A stretch of DNA of 52,678 nt from contig JBFMAX010000018.1 in assembly GCA_040755395.1 (NCBI GenBank), forward strand, positions 1 to 52,678. Direction: 5' to 3'. A model generated the notes under the pieces. It had not been told where the DNA came from. It made no database searches and worked only from the letters and a program-made list of their open reading frames with translations. This DNA comes from Nitrospirota bacterium (GTDB lineage: Bacteria > Nitrospirota > Nitrospiria > Nitrospirales > Nitrospiraceae). Position numbers and translations under genes: made by a program. This document shows, in pieces, positions 35,545 through 43,741 of this stretch (its first letter is position 1; each line of letters opens with the position of its first letter).

Positions 35545-36721
35545 CGAATCGCAGCCGGGTTCATCCCTTACCCCTCACCCCTCACCCCGCACGCCTTACA
35601 GCCCGGGCCTCGAAGGCGTGCTGGCCGGCGAGACGGCCCTCTGCCAGGTGGACGAAGGCGACGCGGGCCTGCGCTATCGCGGGTACGCGATCGGCGACCT
35701 GGCGGAGCAGGCCACCTTCGAGGAGGTCGCCTATCTGCTCCTGTTCGGCAAACTGCCGACCCGCAAGGAGTTGGACGACTTTTCCGTCCAACTGCACAGT
35801 CAATGGGTGCTGCCCGGCCCGGTAGAAGCCTTCATCGGCGTGGTGCCGCGCGACGTTCATCCGATGGACCTGCTGCGCACCGGGGTGTCGTTGCTCGGCA
35901 TGACCGACCCCGATGCCGCCGACTGTTCGCACGAGGCGAACGTCCGCAAGTCCGTTCGGCTGTTGGCTCAGATTCCGGTCCTGATCGCCACCGCCTACCG
36001 GCTTGCGCACGGCAAACGGCAGGTCCAGCCGCGCGCCGACCTGCGCTTCGCCGAGAACCTGCTCTATCTGCTGACCGACCATCAGGGCGACGGCCTGGCC
36101 AAGGCCATGGCCCGCGCGCTGGATGTGTCGCTCATCCTGTACGCTGAACACGAGTTCAACGCCTCGACCTTCGCCGCACGGGTCACGGCCTCCACCATGA
36201 CCGACCTGCATGCGGCGATCACGTCGGCGATCGGCACGCTCAAGGGACCGCTCCACGGCGGCGCGAACGAAGCCGTCGCGGCCATGTTGCTGGACATCAA
36301 AACGCGCGACCGGGCCGAGCGGTGGGTGCGGGATGCGCTGGCGGCCAAGCGTCGCGTGATGGGCTTCGGACACCGGGTGCTGAAAAAAGGCGATCCGCGC
36401 TCGGCGATCATCCAGCGACACGCCGAAGCGCTCAGCCGCTCCTGCGGCGACACGCGCTGGTACGAGATCGCGGCCGCCATCGACCGGATCATGCAGCAGG
36501 AGAAGGGCCTGTACCCCAACCTGGATTTCTACACCGCGGTCGCCTATCTTCTGATGGGCATTCCCCGAGACCTCTACACACCGGTGTTCGTGTGCTCGCG
36601 CATCACCGGCTGGTGCGCCCACGTGATCGAGCAACAGGATCACAATCGGCTGATCCGTCCCCGCGCGCTGTACACGGGGCCGCCGCCCCGAGCCTATGTC
36701 CCGATCGACGAACGGACCTGA
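35528..36721 (+). CDS. prpC: 2-methylcitrate synthase / citrate synthase family
   Basis: A 397-residue citrate-synthase-fold enzyme condensing propionyl-CoA (or acetyl-CoA) with oxaloacetate. Catalytic residues: His in AEHEFNAST, His in GPLHGGANEA, Asp in YPNLDFYTAV; also VMGFGHRVLKKGDPRS. Context with prpD and prpB makes methylcitrate synthase the better call. The N-terminal 25 residues (ESQPGSSLTPHPSPRTPYSP) are encoded by a repeat of CCCTCACCCC words and are unlike the family, so the true start may be nearer LEGVLAGETALC. GTG 35522 and ATG 35528 are the candidates upstream. Confidence 0.87.
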   Translation: MNHKADESQPGSSLTPHPSPRTPYSPGLEGVLAGETALCQVDEGDAGLRYRGYAIGDLAEQATFEEVAYLLLFGKLPTRKELDDFSVQLHSQWVLPGPVEAFIGVVPRDVHPMDLLRTGVSLLGMTDPDAADCSHEANVRKSVRLLAQIPVLIATAYRLAHGKRQVQPRADLRFAENLLYLLTDHQGDGLAKAMARALDVSLILYAEHEFNASTFAARVTASTMTDLHAAITSAIGTLKGPLHGGANEAVAAMLLDIKTRDRAERWVRDALAAKRRVMGFGHRVLKKGDPRSAIIQRHAEALSRSCGDTRWYEIAAAIDRIMQQEKGLYPNLDFYTAVAYLLMGIPRDLYTPVFVCSRITGWCAHVIEQQDHNRLIRPRALYTGPPPRAYVPIDERT

Positions 36722-36755
36722 CCAGTCGCTATGAATCCTCTTTCAACCCTACGGC

Positions 36756-36869
36756 TTGAAAATGTGGGTGGCACCGACCAGGGTGCCCGTCCGCGCGCAG
36801 CGGGGTCCCCACACCGGGCGGGGTGCGAGCACGGACGGGCTGGTCGGTGACAGGCCCTACATTTTTAAA
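36756..36869. repeat. MITE-like palindromic element, short form (copy D), covers the start of the next gene
   Basis: Ends TTGAAAATGTGGGTGGCACC and GTGACAGGCCCTACATTTTT are inverted repeats. It is nearly identical to the reverse complement of copy A. The only plausible start codons for the acyl-CoA synthetase (GTG 36823 or 36847) lie inside it. Confidence 0.8.
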
Positions 36870-38814
36870 CCAGCTCCCACCGATTCTCTGGCGCCCCACC
36901 CCGGAGTATGTCCAGCGGAGCCGGCTCTTCCGCTTCATGCAGCGGCACCGGATCGCCGACTATTCCTCTCTCTATCGGCGCTCGATCTCCGAAATCGAAT
37001 GGTTCGCGGAGGCGGTGCTCAACGAGCTAGGGATCGAGTGGGTTCGTGCCTACTCGCAGGTGCTGGACTTGAGGAACGGGATCCAGTGGCCCCGATGGTT
37101 CGTGGGCGGACGCCTGAACGTGGCGCACAACTGCGTCGACAAGCACGGCGCCGGCCCGCGGGCCGATCGTCAGGCGATCCGTTGGGAAGGCGAAGACGGA
37201 ACGCGGCGATCCCTGACATACCGCCAACTGGGCGCCGAAGTCTCCCGTGCCGCGTCGATCCTTCGCGGACTCGGGGTGCGCCGCGGAGACCGTGTGGCGG
37301 TCTTTTTGCCGATGATTCCCGAAGCGGCCGTCATCACGCTGGCCTGCTCCAAGATCGGCGCCGTCTACACGCCGATTTTCTCCGGCTTTGCGTCGGAGGC
37401 CGTGGCGACACGCGTGCAGGACTGCGAGGCGAAGCTCCTGGTCACGGCCGACGGCTTTTCCCGGCGCGGCGGTTTGGTCAGGATGAAGCAGGTCGCCGAT
37501 GAGGCGGCGGCGCGTTGCCCGACCGTGGAGCATCTGCTGGTTGTCCGGCGGGCCGCCTGTCCGGTCTCCTGGCAGGCCGGGCGTGACGTCTGGTGGCATG
37601 AGCCGCCCCACGGCGAGAGTGAAGCGCCGGCGACCGAGGAGATGGCGGCCGACGACCCGTTCATGATCATTTACACGTCCGGCACCACCGGACGGCCCAA
37701 GGGGACGGTACACGTGCACAGCGGCTTTCCCATCAAGGCCGCGCAGGACCTGGCGTTCCACTTTGATCTTCAACCCGACGACACGCTGTTCTGGTTCACC
37801 GACATGGGCTGGATGATGGGACCGTGGGAGATCCTGGGCGCGCTCTCTTTGGGGGCGACCTGCCTGCTCTACGAAGGCGCTCCGGACTGGCCTCACACGG
37901 GACGACTGTGGGAACTCGTGGAACGCCACCGCGTGACGATTCTGGGCCTTTCCCCCACCGCGGTTCGAGCCCTCATGCGGCACGGCGACGCTCCGGTGCG
38001 TCAGCATCATCTCGACTCTCTGCGCGTGCTGGGCTCCACCGGCGAGCCGTGGACCCCGGATGCCTACCATTGGTACTTCCAGCAGGTCGGTCAGGGGCGG
38101 TGCCCGATCATCAACTATTCCGGCGGCACCGAAATCTCCGGCGGGATCGTGGGGGGTACGGTCCTGCAACCCTGCAAACCCTGCGCGTTCACCGGCCCTT
38201 GCCTGGGAATGGCGGCGGAGATTTTCGACGCCGACGGGCGGCCCGTGCGTCGACAGGTCGGGGAACTGGTGGTCACCAAGCCCTGGGTCGGGATGACGCA
38301 AGGATTCTGGCGCGATCCGCAGCGCTACCTGGACACCTACTGGTCCCGGTGGCCGCAGGTGTGGGTGCACGGCGATTGGGCTACCACCGACGAGGACGGG
38401 TTCTGGTACATCCTGGGCCGCTCGGACGACACGATCAAAATAGCCGGAAAGCGCCTGGGGCCGGCCGAAGTGGAGGCGATCCTCACCGGCCATCAGGCGG
38501 TCAGCGAAGCCGCCGCGATCGGCGTGCCGCATCCGGTGAAAGGGGAAGCGTTGGTGTGCTTCGTGGTGCTGCGCCAAGGATGGACAGCCGGCGAGGCGCT
38601 CTCCGATGAGCTGGCGAGCCGGGTGGCGGAACGGCTCGGCAAGCCGCTCAAGCCGGCCGCGGTCCATGCAGTATCGGACCTCCCGAAGACCCGGAACGCC
38701 AAGATTCTTCGACGGGTGATCCGGGCCGCGTTTCTCGGTCAGGACCCGGGCGACCTCTCCAGCCTGGAGAACCCGCAGGCCGTTTCAGCCATCCGGGAGG
38801 TCAGTTCTTCCTAG
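36823..38814 (+). CDS. acyl-CoA synthetase (AMP-forming), acetyl/propionyl-CoA synthetase type
   Basis: A 663-residue ANL enzyme. Motifs: IIYTSGTTGRPKGTVHVH; FWFTDMGWMMGPWEI; INYSGGTEISGGIVG; HGDWATTDEDGFWYILGRSDDTIKIAGKRLGPAE; and the C-terminal lysine in LPKTRNAKILRRV. The N-terminal cap (SRLFRFM, NVAHNCVDKH) is of the acetyl-CoA-synthetase kind. Following prpDBC, propionate activation is likely; acetate is an alternative. The first 15-17 residues come from a MITE-like element (GTG start at 36823 or 36847); native similarity begins at about LWRPTPEYV, and the next in-frame ATG is 36937, within conserved sequence. It ends overlapping the convergent LCCL gene by 4 bp. Confidence 0.87.
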   Translation: MRARTGWSVTGPTFLNQLPPILWRPTPEYVQRSRLFRFMQRHRIADYSSLYRRSISEIEWFAEAVLNELGIEWVRAYSQVLDLRNGIQWPRWFVGGRLNVAHNCVDKHGAGPRADRQAIRWEGEDGTRRSLTYRQLGAEVSRAASILRGLGVRRGDRVAVFLPMIPEAAVITLACSKIGAVYTPIFSGFASEAVATRVQDCEAKLLVTADGFSRRGGLVRMKQVADEAAARCPTVEHLLVVRRAACPVSWQAGRDVWWHEPPHGESEAPATEEMAADDPFMIIYTSGTTGRPKGTVHVHSGFPIKAAQDLAFHFDLQPDDTLFWFTDMGWMMGPWEILGALSLGATCLLYEGAPDWPHTGRLWELVERHRVTILGLSPTAVRALMRHGDAPVRQHHLDSLRVLGSTGEPWTPDAYHWYFQQVGQGRCPIINYSGGTEISGGIVGGTVLQPCKPCAFTGPCLGMAAEIFDADGRPVRRQVGELVVTKPWVGMTQGFWRDPQRYLDTYWSRWPQVWVHGDWATTDEDGFWYILGRSDDTIKIAGKRLGPAEVEAILTGHQAVSEAAAIGVPHPVKGEALVCFVVLRQGWTAGEALSDELASRVAERLGKPLKPAAVHAVSDLPKTRNAKILRRVIRAAFLGQDPGDLSSLENPQAVSAIREVSSS

Positions 38815-39749
38815 CCCGGCGGAGGGAGAAACGGCGACATCGCCCTGGGCGGAAGCGGCGTGTGCGGCGGGGTCGGGACGAAGGTGTAGCTCTGAGGCCG
38901 CGCTTCGGCGGTGAAACTCGTCATTCCGTTGTTGGTGCTGCCGGGATAGACGGACCGACCGGGCAGCAGCTTGATCGTCAGCATTCCTCCCTTCGCCCGA
39001 GTAATCCTGCCGGCATGCACGCCGGCTGAACAGATGGGAGTATCGATGGTGTAGACTCCGCCGCCGTACACGCTGAGCAGTTCGAACCTCGGCGGACATA
39101 GGACCGTGACCGTTCGCCCCGGCCGCCCCTGCCACGATTCGGCGCTTGTCCTGGCATCGATCTGAACAGCGGGAGCGGGCTCATGCTGCGCAGCGCCCCA
39201 GATGAAGATGAAGCTGCTCGGCCACACATCCATCCAATCCCCGCTCGTCACACCGTTCCGCGTGCTTCCCAAGTACTGCGAGATGTCGGGACGCACTTCG
39301 ATCATGACCCTTCCGCCGACTTCGGCCGATTCGAGCAGACCGGCGTGGATCGCGGCGGTGCACACGGAAGAGTCATCTGTATAGATGTCCGTGCCCCACA
39401 CAGGCTCGGGCGTGCCGCCCGGCGGGCAGAACAGCGCTTCCCGTCGTCCCCATTGCCCGCGCCATTCGCCGGTGCCGGTCGACCAGGTAATCGGGAGAGG
39501 GGGAAATTCGTGTGCGCTCTCGGCGGCGGGAGAAAGGCCGGCTTCGGACGGCGTCTCATTGTTGGTCGCCGCCCCGCCCGATCCGGACCGCTCTGCCGAT
39601 TGCACAGGCGGCGCCGACGGCGCGAGCCACCAACATAGAAATAGAATGAGAGCCGGGAGAGAAATTCCGGCGAAGCCTTTCTTCTGAAGGGCCGAGGAAG
39701 CAACCATCCGTCTCTTCGGTGATCGATCTGAAAGACTGTGCGATTCCAT
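38811..39749 (-). CDS. exported protein with two tandem LCCL domains
   Basis: A 312-residue protein with a signal/anchor segment (LPALILFLCWWLAPSA, about 31-46). Two LCCL modules follow. The first (about 105-190) has LFCPPG, VWGTDIYTDDSSVCTAAIHA, YLGSTRNGVTS and a final SSFIFIW. The second (about 215-295) has VLCPP, VYGGGVYTIDTPICSAGVHA, YPGSTNNGMTS and SYTFVP. LCCL domains are best known from eukaryotic secreted proteins (Limulus factor C, cochlin) and bind LPS or lipids there. The C-terminus is Pro-rich. The start could also be ATG 39707. Function here is unknown. Confidence 0.75.
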   Translation of the reverse strand: MESHSLSDRSPKRRMVASSALQKKGFAGISLPALILFLCWWLAPSAPPVQSAERSGSGGAATNNETPSEAGLSPAAESAHEFPPLPITWSTGTGEWRGQWGRREALFCPPGGTPEPVWGTDIYTDDSSVCTAAIHAGLLESAEVGGRVMIEVRPDISQYLGSTRNGVTSGDWMDVWPSSFIFIWGAAQHEPAPAVQIDARTSAESWQGRPGRTVTVLCPPRFELLSVYGGGVYTIDTPICSAGVHAGRITRAKGGMLTIKLLPGRSVYPGSTNNGMTSFTAEARPQSYTFVPTPPHTPLPPRAMSPFLPPPG

Positions 39750-39754
39750 TCCTC

Positions 39755-39840
39755 TGAAAATAGGCGCGAGGCGAGAGGCCCGCGGCTAGAGGTCTGAGTC
39801 TCTTCCCCCTTGCCCCGAGCCCCTTGCCTCTTGCCCGTTC
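39755..39840. repeat. iterated-word inverted repeat upstream of the LCCL gene
   Basis: GGCGCGAGGCGAGAGGCCCG then GGCTAGAGG on the left; CTTGCCCCGAGCCCCTTGCC then TCTTGCCC on the right. The two arms are complementary in word content. It is followed by ATGATG-TT-CATCAT at 39841-39854. Confidence 0.5.
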
Positions 39841-39886
39841 ATGATGTTCATCATGCGCGGGTGAGCTGAAGGCTCATGAAGACTGT

Positions 39887-41398
39887 TCAGCTCGCCTGCT
39901 TTACCTCCTTGACGATCTCGGACAGGTCCTTCGGATAGAGCGTGATCTCGATCCGCCGATTGGCGGCTTTGCCTTCCTCCGTGTCGTTGCTTTCGACCGG
40001 CCTCGTGTCCGCATAGCCGACGGCCGCGATGTTGCTCCGATCCACCCCGCCTTCTTCGATCAGGTAGCGCACGACGCTGGTCGCGCGGGCGGTGGAGAGC
40101 TCCCAGTTGGTCGGAAACTTTTCGCGCAGCTTCACGCCGATCGGCACGTTGTCCGTGTGGCCTTCGATCCGGATCTGCTTGTCCGTCACGGTCTTGAGAA
40201 TGTCGCTGACCTGTTTCAACACCTTGAGCCCTTCCGGCTTCACCTTGGCCTGACCGGAATCGAACAGAATTTTGTCCACCATGTTGATGGTCAATCGGTC
40301 CCCGATCTGCTTGATTTTGATGTTGCCTTTGGCGATTTCTTCCTGCAGCGCCTTGTTCAGTTCTTCCTGCGTCTTGGTGAGCCGCTTGATCTCCGCTTCC
40401 TTGGCCGCCCGCTCCTGCTCCAGCCTGGCCTTCTCGGCTTCTTCCGCCTTCAGCCGCTCCTGTTCCCGCTGCAGACTCGCTTGGAGCTTTTCCCGTTCCT
40501 GCGCCAACTGATCCCGTTCCTGTTTCAGCTTGGCCTCTTCCTCGCGCAGGCTGGACAGATCGCCGGTCACGATCGCCACGCGTTCCTTCGCCTTGTTCAA
40601 TTCCTCCGTCAGCGACGCCACCTTGGCGGTCAGGGCGTCGCGATCGGCGGCCGCCTGGCGGAGTTTGCCGATCTCCTGATCCCGCTCCTCCAGCCGCTTG
40701 GTCAAATCCGCGGCCAGCGCCGCCTGGGTCTCCAATTCGCCGGCCCGTTTCTGGAGCTTGGCGATTTCCTCCTGGGCCGTCGTGGTCCCGCTCATGAGCC
40801 GTTGCTTGTCCTCACGGAGCGCGGCGGCCTGCGCCGACTCGGCCGCCAATTTAGTCTCGAGATCGCGGGCGCGATCCCGGGCTTCGCCGAGGGAGGCCAT
40901 CAGCTCCTGCTTCTCCTTTTGCACTGCGGCGATCCGCGCCTCGGCGTCCGTCACCGCCTTGTTCGCGGCAGCCAGGTCTCGCTTCAGCTCGTCCACCTTG
41001 GCCTGGAGAAGGTCGCGCTCCCGCCGGAAGTCGCCCATCTGTTGTTGCGCGGCCTGGTAGTCGTCCCGCAGTTTCTTCAGCTCGCCTTCCGTCCGCCGAA
41101 GATTATCCCGCTCCTCGTACAGGCTCTTCTGCACCGAAGCGAAGTTCTCCTTGAGCTTGCCGATCTCGGCCTGCGCGGCCTCCAGATCGCCCGTCAGCTT
41201 GGCGTTGGCCCGCCGGCTCGCCTGCAGCTCCTCCGCCGACTCTTTCTTCAGCTTCTCGAGTTCGGCCGCGGTCCGGGCCATCGATTTCCGTGCTTCGTCC
41301 AACTCCCCCAGCGTCTGCGTATGGGTGCCTTTGCTGACGCATCCGGCAGCCACCGCGGCCGACACGGCCAGGAACAGAATCATCGTCGTACGTGTCAT
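39887..41398 (-). CDS. OmpA-family lipoprotein with long coiled coil
   Basis: A 503-residue envelope protein. Signal peptide and lipobox end in AAVAAGC (Cys20). Residues about 30-355 are an almost unbroken coiled coil (Glu/Lys/Ala heptads such as AELEKLKKESAEELQASRRA). The C-terminal OmpA domain (about 370-495) binds peptidoglycan: ILFDSGQAKVKPEGLKVL, IEGHTDNVPIG, NWELSTARATSVVRYLIEEG, AVGYADTRPV, NRRIEI. It probably tethers the outer membrane and cell wall across the periplasm. AAGGAGG precedes the ATG. A hairpin (GAGCTGAA 39863-39870 / TTCAGCTC 39886-39893) at the 3' end might help termination. Confidence 0.9.
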   Translation of the reverse strand: MTRTTMILFLAVSAAVAAGCVSKGTHTQTLGELDEARKSMARTAAELEKLKKESAEELQASRRANAKLTGDLEAAQAEIGKLKENFASVQKSLYEERDNLRRTEGELKKLRDDYQAAQQQMGDFRRERDLLQAKVDELKRDLAAANKAVTDAEARIAAVQKEKQELMASLGEARDRARDLETKLAAESAQAAALREDKQRLMSGTTTAQEEIAKLQKRAGELETQAALAADLTKRLEERDQEIGKLRQAAADRDALTAKVASLTEELNKAKERVAIVTGDLSSLREEEAKLKQERDQLAQEREKLQASLQREQERLKAEEAEKARLEQERAAKEAEIKRLTKTQEELNKALQEEIAKGNIKIKQIGDRLTINMVDKILFDSGQAKVKPEGLKVLKQVSDILKTVTDKQIRIEGHTDNVPIGVKLREKFPTNWELSTARATSVVRYLIEEGGVDRSNIAAVGYADTRPVESNDTEEGKAANRRIEITLYPKDLSEIVKEVKQAS

Positions 41399-41555
41399 AA
41401 TCGGTTCCTCCTTGTTTCGAGTTCCGAAGCGAGCATACCCCCACCGCTACCCTTACGCAACACTCCGGTCGGTGTAGCCTACCCCCTCGACCCAGGCCGA
41501 GCGGCGACGTCAATGACAATGAGGACGGCAAGGATCGGAGGGGCCGCGCCCGGCG

Positions 41556-41969
41556 TCAGCGAGCCTGAAGTGTCCGCGCATAGAGCATGAGCAGGTGCGA
41601 GAAGATTGCGGGATCGCTGGTCGGCGCCCTCTCTATCGCCTTCTCCAGCCCACGGCTCTCGAGCACCTCCGTGAGGCGCACCCCCATCCCGCGCGAAAAG
41701 GCGTACTGATCGGGATGGGGACACACCCAGGCCACCACGCCCTTCGCTTCCAGCCGCTCCGATGAACCGTCGGGCAGAACGAATTCCAGGTTCAGCTCGA
41801 TCCCGACCGGTAAAGGATCATGGTGTTCAATGAACAGTCCGTGTTCACCGACGGAGGAGAGAAGACCTTCGCGCCGGTCGCCGTCGGACGTGTGAAACCG
41901 GACCTTTACATGAAGGTCCCGCTGCCGGACCACAAAGGTGTCGTCGGGGTTGTCGGCGCTTTCCGGCAT
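41556..41969 (-). CDS. PilZ domain protein
   Basis: A 137-residue protein resembling the Myxococcus-type PilZ group: VRQRDLHVKVRFHTSDGDRR, then LLSSVGEHGLFIEHHDPLPVG, FVLPDG, VVAWV and GMGVRLTEV. PilZ domains bind cyclic di-GMP through R-x3-R and D/N-x-S-x2-G. Here the second motif is degenerate (S-S-V-G-E-H-G) and the first is only R-Q-R, so nucleotide binding is doubtful. ATG 41969 was used; a TTG at 42017 would add 16 residues. It may be co-transcribed with the small exported protein 55 nt upstream. Confidence 0.65.
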   Translation of the reverse strand: MPESADNPDDTFVVRQRDLHVKVRFHTSDGDRREGLLSSVGEHGLFIEHHDPLPVGIELNLEFVLPDGSSERLEAKGVVAWVCPHPDQYAFSRGMGVRLTEVLESRGLEKAIERAPTSDPAIFSHLLMLYARTLQAR

Positions 41970-42024
41970 CGGTGGAAACGATTGCGATGGCTCGCCGGCG
42001 AAGGATGGCAGGCGCAACGACGGG

Positions 42025-42342
42025 TCAGTTGGCGGCGGCGGGCGCGCTCTTGACGATCATGATCGTCCTGGCATGCCCGTCGGGCTGAACCCAGACTTCG
42101 ATGAGGTCGCCCGGTTTGATCTGGCCGTACACCTCCGTGTCCTTGCCGACGTGCAGCCGCCGTTCTTTACCCGATTCGTCTTTGACGATGTAGAACTCGC
42201 CGTCGATCCGGAGGAGTTCGACTTTGATCGACTGGGGAGAGCCGGTGACCGGAGCCGTGCTCGTGTCCGCCGCGAAGGTCGCGGGCGGACCCAGCCAGCA
42301 GCCGACGAGCGAGAGCAGGGCAAGTCCGATGATTGCGCTCAT
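42025..42342 (-). CDS. small exported protein, unknown function
   Basis: A 105-residue protein with a hydrophobic N-terminus (MSAIIGLALLSLVGCWLGPP) that reads as a signal peptide; SLVGC could be a lipobox. The rest is beta-rich and compact (IKVELLRIDGEFYIVKDESG, RRLHVGKDTEVYGQIKPGDLIEVWV, HARTIMIVKS), like a small OB- or SH3-type fold. ATG 42342 is preceded by GGAGGGAGG, a strong site, so the start is firm. I do not recognise the family. Confidence 0.65.
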   Translation of the reverse strand: MSAIIGLALLSLVGCWLGPPATFAADTSTAPVTGSPQSIKVELLRIDGEFYIVKDESGKERRLHVGKDTEVYGQIKPGDLIEVWVQPDGHARTIMIVKSAPAAAN

Positions 42343-42382
42343 GACCTCCCTCCTGGCAGAGTTCAAGAATTCAAAAGCGACA

Positions 42383-42413
42383 AAGGGACACGGCGTTCAA
42401 CGCCGTGTCCCTT
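42383..42413 (-). terminator. rho-independent terminator
   Basis: AAGGGACACGGCG (42383-42395), loop TTCAA, CGCCGTGTCCCTT (42401-42413): a perfect 13-bp stem. Reading on the minus strand it ends the small Lys-rich gene and is followed by TTTGTCGCTTTT. Confidence 0.8.
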
Positions 42414-42432
42414 CCGCGGTAGACTGCACCGA

Positions 42433-42618
42433 TTAATGACCGCCTTTATCCTTCTTTTCGTCCTTTTTTTCGTCCGTCAACTTGCCGCCCTTGTCGCCTT
42501 TTTTCTCCTCCTTCTTCTCCTCACCTGCGAAGACCGTCGTCGCGGTGTAGGCGACGGTCGTCGCCAGTCCGAATACCAACACGACGGCCATCGCGATCAA
42601 TCCAGCCAACTTTCTCAT
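42433..42618 (-). CDS. small secreted or membrane-anchored Lys/Glu-rich protein
   Basis: A 61-residue protein. Residues 5-31 are a hydrophobic signal/anchor (LIAMAVVLVFGLATTVAYTA), and the remainder is charged (EEKKEEKKGDKGGK, DEKKDKGGH). A GGAGGG site precedes the ATG and a strong terminator follows. No family is recognised. The regulatory signals support a real gene. Confidence 0.65.
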   Translation of the reverse strand: MRKLAGLIAMAVVLVFGLATTVAYTATTVFAGEEKKEEKKGDKGGKLTDEKKDEKKDKGGH

Positions 42619-42802
42619 GACACCCTCCTATCGGTAGAAAAAGCGGTTTGCGTCGCGCCGTGCCCCATGCATGGCGCATGGGAATTTCTTACAAAAATCC
42701 CCGTGACGGCCCAATGGACAAAAAGCCCGGATGCCTCCGAAAAATGTCCAATTGCATTCCCACCCCGGTCGGAGGGAAGATAAAGCCGCGCGAGGAGCCT
42801 CG

Positions 42803-43741
42803 ATGGGCGAAGACCGAGACGTGTCGGGCGGGTTGAGCAGCGTCGTCGCCAGCGCGGAGGAGTTCGACCGCTTTGCGGCGGAGGCGATGCCCGAGTTGCT
42901 TGACCGCGCCACCGGCCATACCAAACGGTTTTTGAAAGAAACGGGCCAGTGGGAGAACGATATCGCCCACGAGAAACTGGCCTTGCGATGGGGGTATGAA
43001 CTGGTCGAGCGGTTTTTGGTCTGCGGGCGGACCGAGGTTCCCTGCCGCCCGCTGTTTTTGTTGGACAGTCTGATCGCGAAATACTACAGCCAGCCGGACC
43101 CCCTCTGTTACCACAAGGATTTGTTGTCTCCGTTGGGCCGGTTTCTGGACGGGCTCACCTCGCGGGCGGTGGTCAGCCGCGATGCGCTGATGGCGTTGTT
43201 CTACCACTTATACGGCTTCGGCCAGGGCCAGGTGGTGAAAATCCTGGGGCTCGGCATGGCCGAAAGCCAACGCGTCTACAAGAACTTCGAACGGTGGCGC
43301 CAGAGCGGCTGGCAACGGGCCGTCGAGGAGATCGGTCTCACCAAGGAAGAGTTGCACGAACTGGAAGAGCAGAAGGAACGGCATCCCGAACGCGTGAACG
43401 CGGAGACCGAACGGCTCATTCGTCTGCTCCAGACCCATTACCGGAAGAGCGAACCCGAGCACTATCCCTGTCTGCCCCGACAGAAGTGGGACGAACTGTT
43501 TCAGCAGGACTACGGATACGACTACCGGGTCTGGCATCTGGCCATGTGTCGCGATTGTTTTGTCGAAGTCTGCGACCTTCGGTACATTGAGCTCAACGGC
43601 GTGTTGAAACCGCGCATCGACCTCCATATCCGCCCGCGCCAGAAGGGCGGAGTGGTGACCTTTTTCCTACCGGAACAAGGAGGTGGGAGAAGACATGGAA
43701 CAGGACGGCCTGCTCAGCGAATATCGCCAACGTCTGCTTGA
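42803..43741 (+). CDS. HTH regulator, possibly sigma-like, overlapping a membrane partner gene
   Basis: A 312-residue soluble protein. The middle (about 125-180) reads RDALMALFYHLYGFGQGQVV then KILGLGMAESQRVYKNFERW, an HTH of sigma region 4 or LuxR-like type (helix, turn LGLG, recognition helix). The C-terminal part has CLPRQKWDELFQQDYGYDYR and a C-R-D-C pair followed by a beta-rich end. No region 2 of sigma factors is clear. ATG 42803 follows GAGGAG. The stop lies 47 nt inside the next gene, so the two are coupled. This pairing resembles a regulator with its membrane anti-factor, inferred only. Confidence 0.5.
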   Translation: MGEDRDVSGGLSSVVASAEEFDRFAAEAMPELLDRATGHTKRFLKETGQWENDIAHEKLALRWGYELVERFLVCGRTEVPCRPLFLLDSLIAKYYSQPDPLCYHKDLLSPLGRFLDGLTSRAVVSRDALMALFYHLYGFGQGQVVKILGLGMAESQRVYKNFERWRQSGWQRAVEEIGLTKEELHELEEQKERHPERVNAETERLIRLLQTHYRKSEPEHYPCLPRQKWDELFQQDYGYDYRVWHLAMCRDCFVEVCDLRYIELNGVLKPRIDLHIRPRQKGGVVTFFLPEQGGGRRHGTGRPAQRISPTSA

